DNA of 64,000 bases from Populus alba (GCF_005239225.2 NC_133300.1:1350848-1414847); one strand, 5' to 3'. Shown: positions 10,471 to 23,149, numbered from the stretch's first letter. The notes: a model not told the origin generated them from the sequence alone. Translations and numbers: made by a program.

Positions 10471-11314
10471 AACAAAAAAAGACAATCTTAGGAAAAAAGA
10501 AAAGAAAAAAAAAAGCATGTAAAACCCAAAATACGGGGAAAAAATATGGGGAAAAAAAAGAAGAAGACAATCTTAGGGGAAAATAAATAAAAAAAGACAT
10601 GTAAAACAAAAATAAAGAAAATAAAACAAAAACAATGTGGAAAAAATTACAATACTTTCTCCCACACGTTTTTAGAGTATTACTTAATTTGTGTTTTTTT
10701 TTTTTCAATGATCTAAAATTTAAAGAATTTTTTTTATCATGCGTTAACTAACATGTTGAAATAGCATATTGGCAAAGACAATTATTTATTTATTCTATGG
10801 AAATATTTTAGTGTATTTTTTGAATTAGTTGTGTTTGGAAAATTACTTTTTTAAAATAATAATTTTAATAATTCAAATAAAAATGAAAAGAATTAACTAA
10901 ATCTTATTAACAACCAATCTACCCTTTAATAAAAATCCATAAACAACATTGTTTCTTTTTAAAAAAAAATTAAAAAAAAAAAAAACCTACATCATTTTGA
11001 TTTGATCCAACTAAACCTGATTTGATCCGCCAACTCATATCAAGTTGTTCCGTTTATCAACTCAAAAAAAAAAAAATTAAATTTCAAGCATCTGAGAATA
11101 CTTTTATTGATGTTGATACTAATTAAATAATATAATTAAGAACCATTGGACATATAAAAGTCGATGAGAATGATGATATTGACGAGCAACAATTCAATGT
11201 AAAAGATTATAGTAGACATAACAATGATAAAATTGAACAAAAAGAAGAAGAAGAAGAAGATAATTTTTGATTAGTTTGATTAAAGCAATTCAATGTAATG
11301 AAATTGATTTTAGT
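10471..11314. other. AT-rich intergenic DNA
   Basis: Poly-A-rich sequence continues to about 10700 and looks like further decayed array units. Beyond that no gene or element is recognised. Confidence 0.5.
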
Positions 11315-11334
11315 CACCACCAGAAATTCGCTAA

Positions 11335-11700
11335 ATACCAACGGACATACCGACAGAATTTTTTCTGTCGGTATTTTTTGGCCGAAATCACCGACGAACA
11401 ATATTCGTAGGTCATTCGGTCAGTAATTACCAACAGAAAATTTAGAATTAATGAAAAAAGGGCGGGTAGGTGGCGCGGAGGTTTTGGCGGGTGATTTTCC
11501 CGACGGAATCACCGACGGGTTTGAAATGCCAGATCCGTACCGGCGACGTGACCGGCGCACCGTTAAAAATACCGACGGAATCACCGAGGGATTTGAATAG
11601 CAGGTCCGTGCGGTGACGTGTCGATTGCCCGTCTGAAGTACCGACGGTTTCGCCGACGGATTCACCGACGGAATAAAAACTGTCGGTAAGTCCGTCGGCA
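11335..11700. repeat. CACTA left subterminal repeats
   Basis: Many copies and variants of ACCGACGGA/TCCGTCGGT in both orientations, including back-to-back inverted pairs. In En/Spm-type elements such motifs bind the TnpA protein and are needed for excision. The dense CCGACGG content makes the region much richer in CpG than its flanks. Confidence 0.85.
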
Positions 11701-12095
11701 AAAGTGAATATATGGCCACTCTGCCATCTCTCCTCCCCCATTTCTCCTTCTTCTTCCTAATCCTCACCCTCCCCATCTGCAAAATAACCAGCCCCCCCTC
11801 GCCCCAAAACAAAAATCTTCTTCATCTCAGCACAACAAGTTGTATTTCTTGAAGTTTTGTGGTCACAGCATCCGTGTTCTGATTTACCGACGGATTTTAT
11901 CATTTTTTGTAAGTAATTCTATCTTTCAAAATTTTAACATTATTTAAATGTCAATTTTATTGTTTTTTTAGTATATGTATTTTTTTTTAGTAGATGTACA
12001 TGTTTTATTGTTATTTCTCAAACAATCTTGTAGTATATGAATGTATAATTTTATACTTGTTAATGGGTCCTTTTTATAGAGGTTCGATAGAAGTC

Positions 12096-13821
12096 ATGGA
12101 TGATCGTTCATGGATGTATCTAGATTCACCCCAAGGATTGCGGAGGATGGATTATTGTAACGGGGTTCAGGGTTTTATTAATTTCGCAACATCTATTCCC
12201 AGAAATTTTACTGGAGGCGGTATTAGGTGTCCATGCAGGAAGTGTCAAAATAAAAAGTATCTGCATCCAGATGTTATAATGATGCATCTTCTACACAAAG
12301 GGTTTGTGGAGGATTACGAGTGTTGGTATGCACATGGAGAGGTATTTGTTAGTAATAGGAGAATAGGAGAAACGGTGGTTGGGTCAACTTCTAGTGCTAG
12401 CAACGTGCATAAAGCGGCAAATGACAACACTAATCCTTACAGAAACATGGTTATGGATGCAATGAGAATGAATCAAGATAATGTCAATCAATGTCCAATC
12501 GTAGAAGAAGAACCTAATGCATAGGCAGCTAGGTTTTTTGATTTGTTGAAAGATTCTGACGAACCATTATGGGATGGCTGCACAAACCACAGTAAATTAT
12601 CGGTTGTGGCACAGGTGTTCACCATCAAGTCAGATCACGGGTTAAGTGAGGCCGGGTATGACAAAATTATTGATTGGGCAAGAAGCATTTTACCTGAAGG
12701 GAACAGGCTCAAAGAGAACTTCTATGCTGCGAAGTCCATGATGAAACCCCTCGATTTAGGATACCAGAAAATTGACATGTGCCCTAACTTCTGCATGTTA
12801 TACTACCTTGAAAATGCTGAGATGACCGAGTGCATGACATGCGGGCATTCCCGTTACAAACCCAGAACTGGCAGGGGGAAGACTCTAGTGGCATATAAAA
12901 AACTTAGATATTTCCCGATCACACCTAGACTGCAGAGGTTATTTATGTCACCAAGGACTGCTGAGCACATGACATGGCACCAAACACACGATGTCGTTGA
13001 TGGTGTGATGGTGCATCCTTCTGACGGCGAAGCGTGGAAATGCTTTAACAGTGTTCATCCTAACTTTTCTGCTGAATCAAGGAATGTTCAACTTGGGTTG
13101 TGTACAGACAGGTTCAACCCATTTGGGTCATTTGCTGCTCCCTATTCTTGTTGGCCGGTCATTCTCACAGTTTATAACTTGCCACCGGGAATGTGTATGA
13201 GGCCGGAGTTCATGTTTCTATCTACTGTCATACCCGGTCCAAGCAGCCCGGGGCGGAATATAGATGTTTGTCTTCGACCGTTGATAGATGAGCTGGCGCA
13301 GTTATGGTCCTCCAAATCTCTGACTTATGATATATCGAGGAAACAAAATTTCCTTATGAGGGCGGCTTTGATGTGGACTATCAGTGATTTTCCAGCTTAT
13401 GGAATGCTTTCTGGTTGGAGCACGCATGGGAAACTCGCATGTCCATACTGCATGGAAAACAACAAGGCATTCACGCTAGCAAACTGAGGTAAAGCTTCTT
13501 TTTTTTATTGTCACCGTCGCTTCTTGCCACTTAATCACAGGTTCAGAAAGAACAGAAAAAATTTCTTTATTAGCAGAGTTGAAAAAGATGTTGCATCCCC
13601 GCGTCTTTCTGGTGAAGAATTGCATCATGTTGTATCAGAGTACGGTGACATTGTGTTTGGCCTTCAATCAGGTAAGCAAAAGTTTCCTAGTTTTGGTTTG
13701 ACCCATAATTGGGTAAAGCGAAGTATCTTTTCGGAGCTTCGAAAGAACGTGTTTGAGAATATTTTCAACACCGTCCATGGATGTGAAGGGGAAGACAAAG
13801 GACAACATGAAGGCTAGATTG
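12096..13821 (+). pseudogene. CACTA transposase TnpD/Tnp2, N-terminal and catalytic part
   Basis: The frame starts at ATG 12096 (MDDRSWMYLDSPQGL) with the transposase-associated domain, including the CPCRKCQNKKY cysteine motif and HLLHKGFVEDYECWYAHGE. It continues into Transposase_21 (CPNFCMLYYLENAEMTEC, RYFPITPRLQRLFMS, NLPPGMCMRPEFMFLS, WTISDFPAYGMLSGWSTHGK, CPYCMENN). The same reading frame carries through two nonsense codons, TAG at 12522-12524 and TGA at 13485-13487, each looking like a single substitution. A one-base insertion near 13776 then shifts the frame. The protein would cut element ends during transposition but cannot be made here without suppression. Confidence 0.9.
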
Positions 13822-14760
13822 GATATAGCTTTATACTGTAACCGTAAAAAATATGGAGTTGGTTTATGACGAGTCACGAGTTGCAAAACCAAGGGCAAGC
13901 TTCGTGTTAGAGAAAAACGCACAACTGCTAGTCTACAAATGGCTTTAAAAGAGTCTGCGTTTCCCGGATGGACATGCATCGAACATATCAAGGCTTGTTA
14001 ACATAGAGGACTGCAGATTGTATGGAATGAAGAGCCATGACTGCCACGTGTTTATGCAAACACTCATCCATTAGCTTTTTCGTGATTTGTTGCCAAAGGG
14101 AAATATGGGATGCACTAACGGAGATCAGTCATTTCTTCAGAGATATATGCTCCAGCAAGATGAATGTTGAGCACATTGAGAATGCTTCAAACGAATATCA
14201 TCGAGACACTATGCAAACTTGAGATGATATTCCCTCCTTCATTTTTTGACTCAATGGAGCATCTCCTATACATCTACCGTTCGAGGCAAAATCTGGAGGA
14301 CCGATCCAGTATAGATGGATGTACCCATTCGAACGGTGAGATATTACAGTTGCAATGGAATTCATATCTTAAAGTATTTTCTATGTTTTTCTTATTTGAA
14401 AATACTTGAATTGTACTTCAATGCAGGTACTTGTTTAATCTAAAAAAAAAAGGTTAAGAACAAGGCGCATGTTGAGGCTTCGATATCTGAGGCCTATATT
14501 GTTGAAGAGATATCAAACATTTATCTCGTACTATTTCGAACCTCATCTGAGAACAAGAATCAATCGCGTTCCACGGCATGACGATGGCGGTGAAGTGCCT
14601 TCCAGTGGGAACTTGTCAATATTCTCCAATACTGGACGACCCACACCTAAAAATGCCGTAAGAGGAAGATATTTGTCGGAAATAGAATTCAAACAAGCAC
14701 ACAACTATGTTCTATTTAACTGTGATGAGCTTAGACCATTTATTCATTAAGTCTATATAT
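13822..14760 (+). pseudogene. CACTA transposase, DUF4218-type middle part (frameshifted)
   Basis: In shifting frames the sequence reads KARLDIALYCNRK, then about 14030-14300 SHDCHVFMQT, ALTEISHFFRDICSSK, NIIETLCKLEMIFPPSFFDSMEHL, and near 14469-14750 a further segment with GRYLSEIEFKQAHNYVLFNC. These match the DUF4218 region and linker that follow the catalytic domain in plant Tnp2 proteins. Multiple frameshifts and possible introns separate the pieces. Confidence 0.75.
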
Positions 14761-14919
14761 GTGTAATACTAATTAAACTTTGTCAGTAATATACTGTTAA
14801 TTATATATTGTAATATCATACACTCATTATCACTTGCAGGCAACATTGACAATATTTGCTCTCCAATAACTCGCAGCTGACCGAATCCCAGATCTTTCAA
14901 TTACAAGATGAACAATTTG

Positions 14920-15815
14920 CCACATGGTTCAGAACACATGTAAGCACTATCACAAACTCATTATAACGTATGCATGTCATTACGAGATTCTCGTTCATTT
15001 ACCGTGTATTGATGTACATTTAATTACATATATTTACAAGGTTTATCAAATGGGAAGGAGTGCGCCCAAGTCATTGTCTTCACTAAGCCTCGGCCCTGAA
15101 AGAAAAGTTAGGTGCTACAACGGGTATTTTGTCAATGGATATGTTTTCCATACTGAAGAATACGGGCAAGGAAGAAAGACATACAACTGCGGTGTTTGTG
15201 TTAAGGGATCCACAAGTAACCAGTTAGAAGTTGACTACTATGGTAGATTAGAAGAGGTCATCGAACTGCAATATCATAGCGAGCAGAATAAAGTGTTTTT
15301 ATTCAAATGCTATTGGTATAACACGACGGACAGAGGAATCAGAGTTGATCCGCACCATGGTCTGGTCAAAATCAACTCAAAAGCTAGACTCTGCAACATA
15401 AACGATGTCTTTGTTTTCACAAAGCAATGTCAACAAGTTTATTACACATACACCCCTTCATTTAGAAAGGATCGTTCAAGAGTTGATTGGTTTTCCGTTT
15501 TAAAAAACAAAACCACGGGGTCGTGTCGAGGTTGTTCAGGATGAGAACGAAGACACAAGTGTGCGAGATGAAGTCTTTCAAGTTCGTGAGTTGGTTGAAC
15601 CATATCAAGTTGCTCCTTCGATTGAATTGGAAGAAAATTCAAATTTTCGAGTTCTCGATGATAGTCTTGTTGATATTGACGGAGAGGAGTTGAATGTTGT
15701 TCTCAGCTCTAGCGGACAAGCAAATGTCGATGAAGAAGATGATATCCATATTGAAGATTGCGATGAAGATGATGACAATTCAACTGATGAGGAAGAAGAA
15801 GAAAATTCCGGCTAA
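14920..15815 (+). pseudogene. CACTA transposase, DUF4216-type C-terminal part
   Basis: From about 15051 one frame reads MGRSAPKSLSSL, GYFVNGYVFHTEEYG, QLEVDYYGRLEEVIEL, VFLFKCYWYNTTDRG and QVYYTYTPSFRKD, the DUF4216 region of plant CACTA transposases. A frameshift near 15500 moves the end into another frame, which finishes with an acidic tail (EEDDIHIEDCDEDDDN) at 15815, the usual C-terminus of these proteins. Confidence 0.8.
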
Positions 15816-16009
15816 TTATGAAAATGAAGCCCTATGTAAAAACATTTGTCTCATGTAATTTAGATTATAGATGATGTATTTTGTAAAACAAAATATTTAT
15901 TGTTTAAGCAATGTAGTTATTGTGTTTATGTGATGGACAGTTTATCAGTTAAGTTTCTGCAGGAAGGTAAACAGGCAATACAAAGACAACCTTTCCTGCA
16001 TCATGCAAT

Positions 16010-16680
16010 CTTACCGACGTCCATACCGACGGATAGTGATCCGTCGGTATCTCACAGAGAGTTCAAAATTAATTACGCGAAATGCCACCAACACCGACCA
16101 CATTACCGATGGCTTCACCGACACATACACCGACGGATTATAGTCCGTCGGTATCTCACAGAGAGTTCAAAAATATTCACAACAAAATGCCACAATCAGC
16201 GACGAGCATACCGACAGATTATAGTCCGTCGGTATCTCATAGAGAGTTCGAAAATATTTACAACAAAATGCCACAATCAGCGACGGGAATCCTGACGGAT
16301 TATAGTCAATCGGTATCTCACAGAGAGTTCGAAAATATTTACAACAAAATGTCACAATGACCGACGGATTCACCGACAGATTTGTCGACGCTAATACCGA
16401 CGGAATAGGTCCGTCGGTAATTTGTCGGTCACACATATTACCGACAAAAATACCGACGGACCGCGCGATTTCCAAAGTGTGTGAATTAATGCGCCTCTGA
16501 ACTTGTCATATTACTGACGGAATCACCGACGGACTGCGAAAAATATGGAGGGCTTTTAATTCGGGGCAAAATTCAAAAAATACCGACGGATTTTTGACCT
16601 GTTACCGACGGAATTTTTTACCTTTTACCGACGGATATAAATTCCGTCGGTGAGTCCGTCAGTAAAACTGCCCTATAAGT
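16010..16680. repeat. Internal cluster of CACTA subterminal-type repeats
   Basis: A second dense group of ACCGACGGA/TCCGTCGGT motifs lies between the two transposase units. Within it, a block containing GGTATCTCACAGAGAGTTC repeats at about 16046, 16150, 16231 and 16312 (spacings 104, 81, 81). It is followed by a GC-rich leader-like stretch (16685-16760) similar in style to the one that follows the left subterminal region at 11700-11830. Confidence 0.85.
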
Positions 16681-16839
16681 TCCAGCCCCCGCCGCTTCGC
16701 CTTATTTTTTCTTCTTCTCCCCGCCGCTTCGCTTCTCCTCCGTTTTTCACCTCAGATTTTTCATTTTTTTTCCCTCAATCCTTAAACACTTTCACCTTTA
16801 ATCTCTAGCAAGATTTGGTGTTGTAAATCTTCATCATAT

Positions 16840-17760
16840 TAAAAAGGTATGTGTTTTTTTTTCTAATTTATTTTATTTTATTTTTAGTTGTTTTTATTTT
16901 TGTTGTTTTGGTGTTTTTTTGTTGCAATGTAGATAAAGTTTTGAATTTGACACATTATTAAGGTATGTATATTTCGTTCCTTTTCTTGATGTAGGTTTTT
17001 TTTTTTTAAATTTTTTTTGAATTTTTTGTTGTTGTTTGTTAGAATTGTTATTAGTTAATTTAACTTAGAATTAGTTAAAGTTGAATATTTGAATTTTTTT
17101 GAATTTTTTTGAATTTGTTGAATATTTGTTAATTTAATTGTTAGTATATATTTTTTTTTTAATTTATTGAATATAATTTATTGTTGTATTGCCTATATAA
17201 TTATTGATTAATTTATTGAATTAATATTGTTAATGTTGAATTACCTTAGAATTTAAATAATTGCGTTTGTTGGAATAATTATCGATTTCCAATTTTAATT
17301 TATTTACTTTTAATTTATTTTTAGTTGTTTTTATTTTTGTTATTTTGTTGTTTTTGGTGTTTTTTTTTGGTAATGTAGATAAAGTTTTGAATTTGTCACA
17401 TTATTAAGGTATGTATATTTCGTTCCTTTTATTGATGTAGGTTTTTTTTTTTTTTTGAATATTTTTATTGTTTTGTTGTCATTTGTTGTGTTAATTGAAT
17501 TATAATGATTAATTTGTTGAAGTATAATTTGTTGAATTTATTGATTTATTTTTTGTCATATTTTTATTGTTTTGAATATAATTATTGATTAATTTGTTGA
17601 ATTATAATTGTTAATGTTGAATTAAAATGATTTTGTTGAATTATAATTTGTTGAATTTATTGAATTTATTTTTTGTCATATTTTTTATTGTTTTGAATAT
17701 AATTATTGATTAATTTGTGAATTGTAACTGTTCACGTTGAATTTATCTTATGATTAATAG
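16840..17760 (+). repeat. Duplicated intron-like leader of the second CACTA unit
   Basis: A block including GATAAAGTTTTGAATTTG, CACATTATTAAGGTATG and TTGATGTAGG occurs at about 16930-17000 and again at about 17376-17445. The surrounding T-rich DNA also has smaller repeats (TTATAATTTGTTGAATTTATTG near 17520 and 17640). It looks like a duplicated, intron-rich 5' leader with no coding signal. Confidence 0.65.
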
Positions 17761-17936
17761 TTGAATATGTTGGAATAATTAGTATAGATTGGTTCAATTG
17801 GTTGTGGCTATTGTTAATATTTGCAGGTTTGTGGATTTGGGTAGTATCCAGTATAGGGGAGGTTGCCGAATTTTTTTTTAACTTTTGAATTTTATATTAT
17901 ACAATTATTAATATAAAATTGTTTAGATGCGGCAAA

Positions 17937-19620
17937 ATGAAAACCAGAGCTGGTCGTTCACGTCCAGTCGAATCAAGTTCGTCTAGCAGCGATGATGATG
18001 TTTCCTTAGGTGCCTCTCAAGAAGAGGCACCTACACCAACCTGCCGCCGTCAACCGATGCTGCCTCTTCCAGCGATGTTTCAGATCGCAGAAGCGGCGTG
18101 CCTTCGAAAGCGGAATCAAATTTACGCGCCAGTACGAGGCACAGTGGAAAGGACGATCTTTCAATGTAAGTTTGTTTAAGGTTTTAGTTTTTTTTTATAT
18201 AAAAAAAAACAAATTTAAAACATAATTTATGAAGTAATCACAAATTAATTTCATTTGTTTTCAAGTTCACAAACATTGAGGCCGCCCGAGTAATATCATC
18301 GGCGTTTAAAGCGTCGATGGAGATTCCATTGTTTCAATGGAGTCATATATCCAGACATCCTGAATTGGATGCCTCAAATCAATGCATGGTTTCGTAGATT
18401 TGAGTTCGTGTTAATATATAATTTTCAGCTTATTTCTAATAAATTTTAGTTTATTAATTATTAACATTTTTAAAAAAATTATTTTTTTTATATACAGCAT
18501 CGATTTCTACTGGGACGATGAAACATGACACTGTTGTGAGGAGGGTGTGGGAAAATCACGACGGCAATTAGGTAACATCGAAAACAATACGACTTTTTTT
18601 ACATAATTTATTTATGTTTCGAAATGTAATTTTTTCGTGCGTCAATTAGGTTGCGTGATTTTTGGTATGACACCCAGAAAAAAGCAAAAAAAACAGCGAG
18701 GATAAAGGGTTCCAAGGCTGGAACGATGTTGCGGTTGGAGGATTTTCAAACCAATATACATCCCGGAAGATATATGGCCGCACTATCTTCAGCACGTGAC
18801 GTCTGAGCGTTCACTCGACGCTCACAGTCCGGTGCTGGCAACCGGAATCGGCCAATTCATGGCTCTGGTGACAACGCACACCGGCGGCTCCGTTCCATTT
18901 TCTGCACATGCGAAACGGATGGTAAGATTAATTTAAATGAAATATATCGTTCAATTAATTTGTTGTGAATACATTTTTTTTCATTATAGGCTACGTCTCT
19001 TGGACGTGAGCCGAGCCCTATGGAGCTGTTTGTGGAGATGCACGTGCGAAGTTTTCATGACCGCCAAAGGGGACGCAACAGTTCTGTTGACAAACCGTGC
19101 TCAACATTTTGTGGTATGTTTGTTCAACCATTTTATTTTGTAAGTTATTATTTATGTTTATTGAATTGAATATGATGATTTTTTTTCCAGGAGACCTATA
19201 ATAATCGGTTGAGGGAGAGATACGGGGACGATCCATCGACCCATCCGGAATTCGACCGATTTGTGGATGGAGGCTGGATCGTTAGGTGGACCCGATAAAA
19301 AAATCGGGTTTACGGGCTCTCCAACACTAACGCGGGCCAACTTTGCGGTCGACCGGTACAAATTGCTTCACTAGGGTCCTGGGAGCTCCCAATCTGTATC
19401 GAGCTCCCAATCTAAGGAGTTTGTGCCTTGCAGCAAAGGTGCGACCACCTATCAGAGGCATACACACAACTCAAAGAAGAGCAAAGAGTTGGCGAACGAA
19501 CAACACAGAGCAGAGTCTGAACAACAAAGAGCGGCCTATGAAGAGTTCGGCAAATGGTCATGAACATGACACAGTGGAACATGTGCGCCTAATCCTTTTT
19601 GGCCGCCTAACCCCATCCTC
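17937..19620 (+). pseudogene. TnpA/Transposase_24-like second CACTA gene, frameshifted
   Basis: An ATG at 17937 opens MKTRAGRSRPVESSSSSSDD, a Ser/Asp-rich start common in this family. Coding pieces follow in different frames: SGIKFTRQYEAQWKGRSF near 18110-18170, IDFYWDDETHDTVVRRVW near 18500-18560, a lysine-rich helix (FWYDTQKKAKKTARIKG) near 18660-18710, then HTGGSVPFSAHAKRM, SLGREPSPMELFVEMHVR and ETYNNRLRERYGDDPSTHPE at 18870-19255. The HTGGS, LGREP and EVF/ELF-type order matches Transposase_24. In En/Spm systems this product binds the subterminal repeats. Introns (GTAAG-type donors) and frameshifts both break the frame. Confidence 0.7.
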
Positions 19621-19844
19621 CTCCTCCTCCACCTTTATATTAATTTTTAAAACATTATTTACATTTAAAATTTTGTTTAATGTTTTTTTGAAAAACACAT
19701 TCATTTTGTAATGAATATTATTTCACTTTGAGTTTTTGTTGCTTAATATAAATTTTATTTGCATAATTGTTTGTATTACCATTAATTTATATTATTTTTT
19801 TCAAAATAATTAAAAAACAATTAAAAAAAAAACAATTACACAGG

Positions 19845-20260
19845 ATTACCGACGAAAAAAATCCGTCGGCATTGGACAGTGTCTGCCACCATCACCGACC
19901 ATCACCGACGGAACAAAAATCCGTCGGTGTAAATTTATACCGTACGTATTTACCGACGGAAATATTCGTCGTATAAAAATATCACCGACACTTTTGCCGA
20001 CGAGTTAGTCCGTCGTATTTTGTAACACCGACAGAAAATATTCCGTCGGTATATTCCAAGCGGGAAACTTTTTTTTTTTGGCACGCACAGTTCCGTCGGT
20101 AAAAGTTTTTTGTATTCCAACCGATATAGCGATGGAATGTGGAATCACTGACAAAAGGTATTCCGACGGGAGGTATTCCGTCGGTAATATAGTCGGTAAA
20201 TACTTTACCGACGAAAGTTCTATCACACACCGACGGAATATTCCGTCGTTAAAACTGTGA
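19845..20260. repeat. CACTA right subterminal repeats
   Basis: Dense CCGACGGA/TCCGTCGGT motifs in both orientations, mirroring the left end and stopping about 25 bases before the terminal TAGTG. Confidence 0.85.
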
Positions 20261-20271
20261 AATCTGTAGTG

Positions 20272-21390
20272 ATAATTTATATGTTCTTTTGGAGAAGTAA
20301 CTCATTTTCACACCCCAGTTTCATGAAAACGAAGACCACTCATCATGGTGTGGAACTAACTAATTTTACTGTTCCCGTTATGGGTCACTCATTACTATTA
20401 GAAAAATTAAACCATTTTGGTTGTCCATTGTTTTGATGCACCGAATACCATCTTGACGTAGCGGAAAACAATAGAAAGAATACGGACCAACGTCAATATT
20501 CTGTAAGTGATCTACAACGAGAGAAACTCTTAGAAAACTCAAGGTTCTTTATTTCAAAATTCAATAGTTGAATTCGGCCAGAGGCTTTTACAATGGTATT
20601 TAAAGACAAAAACCTAACCTAAACTCATGACGGTAAGGAAACGACATAAAACATTAAATTTACCATAAATTGGCAAATTTGAGATAAATGCAGAATATGA
20701 AAGGCCTATAAATCCTGAGCAATCAGGAATTGACGGAAGTCAATTCGGACTTGGAAATCAAAAAGTTATGGCTAAAACAAATCTTTCCTAAAATGGCAAA
20801 AAACGACGATTCGGGGCCGAAACGATGGAATTTGGCCAAAAATGGGTGACATCAGGGCAAAGCCGCTGACTTTCTTCCGCAAACAGCGAAATGCATTGAC
20901 CCGGTGAGTTTCGCGGCATTCCGACTCTCGACGCCCCGGCTGCCGAAAATTCAGTTGCCTTTGAATTTCGGGTGATCCCTCTTGAGCATGTATGCTTCCG
21001 CAACTTGTTCTACATCACATCTGGACCTGTTAACTGCCAAGAACATCTATTTTCCTGGCAATAAATTTTGAAGATGAAAACTCGAATGCACAACTGTAAC
21101 TGAGACTAGTTTTTCAAGAAGACCTGCAATTGATTTAAAATTCTTTCTTTCAAGGGCTCACAAGATTCTGCATGCAGAATGGAATGGACTAGTTCCGAGT
21201 GTTGAAGTTGTTTTCTTGACCTTGATTGTGAATTGTTCTCCGGCAGCTTGATCCTTCTCTCTTATCCAAGGCAATTTCTATTGCTTATTTCGAAGAAGTA
21301 GAAGAGCAATTGATGAGGCAACTTGCCCTTTTTCAATCTTCAACTCATCTGACAGCTCTTCCGTGGTGACATTGGATCTCACATGCTACA
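20272..21390. other. RLP-flank relic and probable LTR fragment
   Basis: Positions 20280-20330 (GGAGAAGTAACTCATTTTCACACC) match the upstream region of the RLP gene at 22050 and a third copy at 60340. About 20420-21015 has the look of a retrotransposon LTR (GATTCGGGGCCGAAACGATG, GGAATTTGGCCAAAAATGGG), but no matching partner or target duplication was found, so it may be a solo LTR or a fragment. About 21230-21390 holds weak RLP-like scraps. Confidence 0.45.
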
Positions 21391-21795
21391 ACTTCATGAG
21401 CTCAATTTCAAAATTGGATTGGCAATCTTTCGAGACTGAGTGTTCTTTAGAAAGCTAATCATTTTTGATGGTGAGTTTCCTACTCAGATATGCTTGTTAG
21501 AAGATTTAAGCATTTTGGATGTTTCACACAAATAAACTCTCTGGTCGTCTACCATCCTGTCTATCCTGTCTGGGAAAATTATTTCTCTCTCAAGGGAGAT
21601 TCAGAGAGAGTAGTAGGTGCTCATGAATCAATCATTCCATACAAGTCCATGGAGAAGCTGTATTCTGAAACAATGGGACAACCAATAGCTAGTAAGAAGC
21701 ATCGCTAACGAGGACGGCAGTTTTCATTCATCAATATAGAAGAAGCAATAGAATTTACATCTAAAAGAATGTCTTATCACTACCAGAATTTCTGT
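21390..21795 (+). pseudogene. RLP fragment (late LRR region)
   Basis: Across frame breaks this matches the later LRRs of the RLP at 26520-26860: GGCAATCTTTCG, TGATGGTGAG, TATGCTTGTTAGAAGA, TTTGGATGTTTCACA and TAGAATTTACA occur in the same order in both. It is a truncated copy with deletions between blocks and no plausible start. It probably belongs to the same tandem RLP cluster. Confidence 0.7.
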
Positions 21796-22019
21796 GTTTA
21801 AAAATCAGAAAAATGAACGCAGCTAAAGTCAAGCATCCGCGTTCACGACCTTTCTTGGCCAGTAATGCTATAAAGAAGAGAGATGGTATATCCACTTTCT
21901 CATCAATTACTTGAGATTTATGGAAGATATTGATACAAGAGATCAGAAAATGATTTGCTATCATCAACAATTTCTCTGTATACATATTACGCGTAGTTTC
22001 AATGAATCCTTTCCATTAG

Positions 22020-22422
22020 ATAATCAATAATATTGTATACATTCTTTTTTTGAGAAGTAACTCATTTTCACACCCTTTGTTGTAGTTTTCTATTCATTTT
22101 CACACCTCAGTTGCCACCCTGCTTTTTCTTTCCATTCACGCACACAGATAGTGCATAAAAGCACTGCGACAATAGTTGAACTCCCAGTCAATACGGCCCC
22201 GATCGACGCAAGTTGTTTGGTGAGGTTGCATTCCAACAAAACTAATTTGAATATTTTTCCCAACCTGGCAAAATAGACTAAGTGCTCAACAATAAAATAA
22301 AATAATATTCAATTCCCAAAACATGGAACCTGCACAAAGTATAAATAGGACCTCTATGGTTGCCCAAAGGCACATTAAACAAACAACAATATTCTACGTA
22401 GTAGTTCATAGAATTTTCTAAG
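22020..22422 (+). promoter_or_regulatory. RLP promoter and leader region
   Basis: A TATAAATAG box at 22340-22348 lies about 75 bases before the predicted ATG at 22423. The stretch 22050-22330 is present again at 59070-59200 (part) and 60320-60620, so it moved with RLP duplications. A fragment of another RLP lies directly upstream. Confidence 0.55.
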
Positions 22423-23149
22423 ATGATGATGAAAAGAATGGGGCTTTAATGTTGCTAGCATTATTGACTCTGGTTGGCGAATGGTATGGTCGTTGTTATG
22501 GGTGTTTGGAGGAAGAGAGATTGGTCTCTTGGAGATCCAAGCTTTGATCGACCCATATGGATTTTACTTGAGAGATTGGGTGGACAGTAGTAATTGTTGG
22601 TGAGTGGTCTAGGATCAAGTGTGATCCGACTACAAGGCGAGTGATCCAACTCTCTCTTGTGGAGCAAGAGATTACAGCTTGGGCGATTGGGTTCTCAACG
22701 CATCTTTGTTTCAGCCTTTTAAAGAATTGCAAAGTCTTGAATTGGAATTTTACTGGATTGTTGGTTGCTTGGGAGAATGAAGGTTAGTTCAATGTTTCAG
22801 CACTTAATTATAATCATAAAATGAATCAAGGCTGGTTGATGTTTAATGTCAACTATCTTGCTTTGATGATTCTCTTTCCAGGCTTCGAAGTCATATCATC
22901 AAAAACTGAAGGGAACTTGGCCTAAGTCAAAAACCGATATAATAATGATAAAAGCATTTTGTCATGTTTCAATGGTAACCTTTCCACTCTCAAGTCTTTG
23001 GATTCTATCAGAGAATGGTTGACAGGATCAGGTTTAGCTTCTGTGGTAAACCTTTTAATTAGTTTAGCTTCAAAACCTTTTCTTTTCTCCTTCTCATAAT
23101 CATTTTTTTTCTATGCGTTTATTTTCCTTCCAATATGCTTTTGAAGAAA

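Larger units (their letters stand above)
11315..20271 (+). mobile_element. CACTA (En/Spm-type) DNA transposon, decayed, about 9 kb
   Basis: The left end reads CACCACCAGAAAT (a one-base variant of the usual CACTACCAGAAA) and the right end closes with TGTAGTG, the complement of CACTACA. Both subterminal regions (11335-11700 and 19845-20260) are packed with ACCGACGGA/TCCGTCGGT motifs in both orientations, the typical CACTA binding-site arrangement. The interior carries a TnpD-type transposase (transposase-associated domain, Transposase_21, DUF4218, DUF4216) and a second unit of TnpA/Transposase_24 type, both damaged. Flanking trinucleotides (AGT left, ATA right) do not match, so either an end has mutated or the boundaries are off by a few bases. 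The right flank resembles RLP upstream sequence seen elsewhere in the window. Confidence 0.9.
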
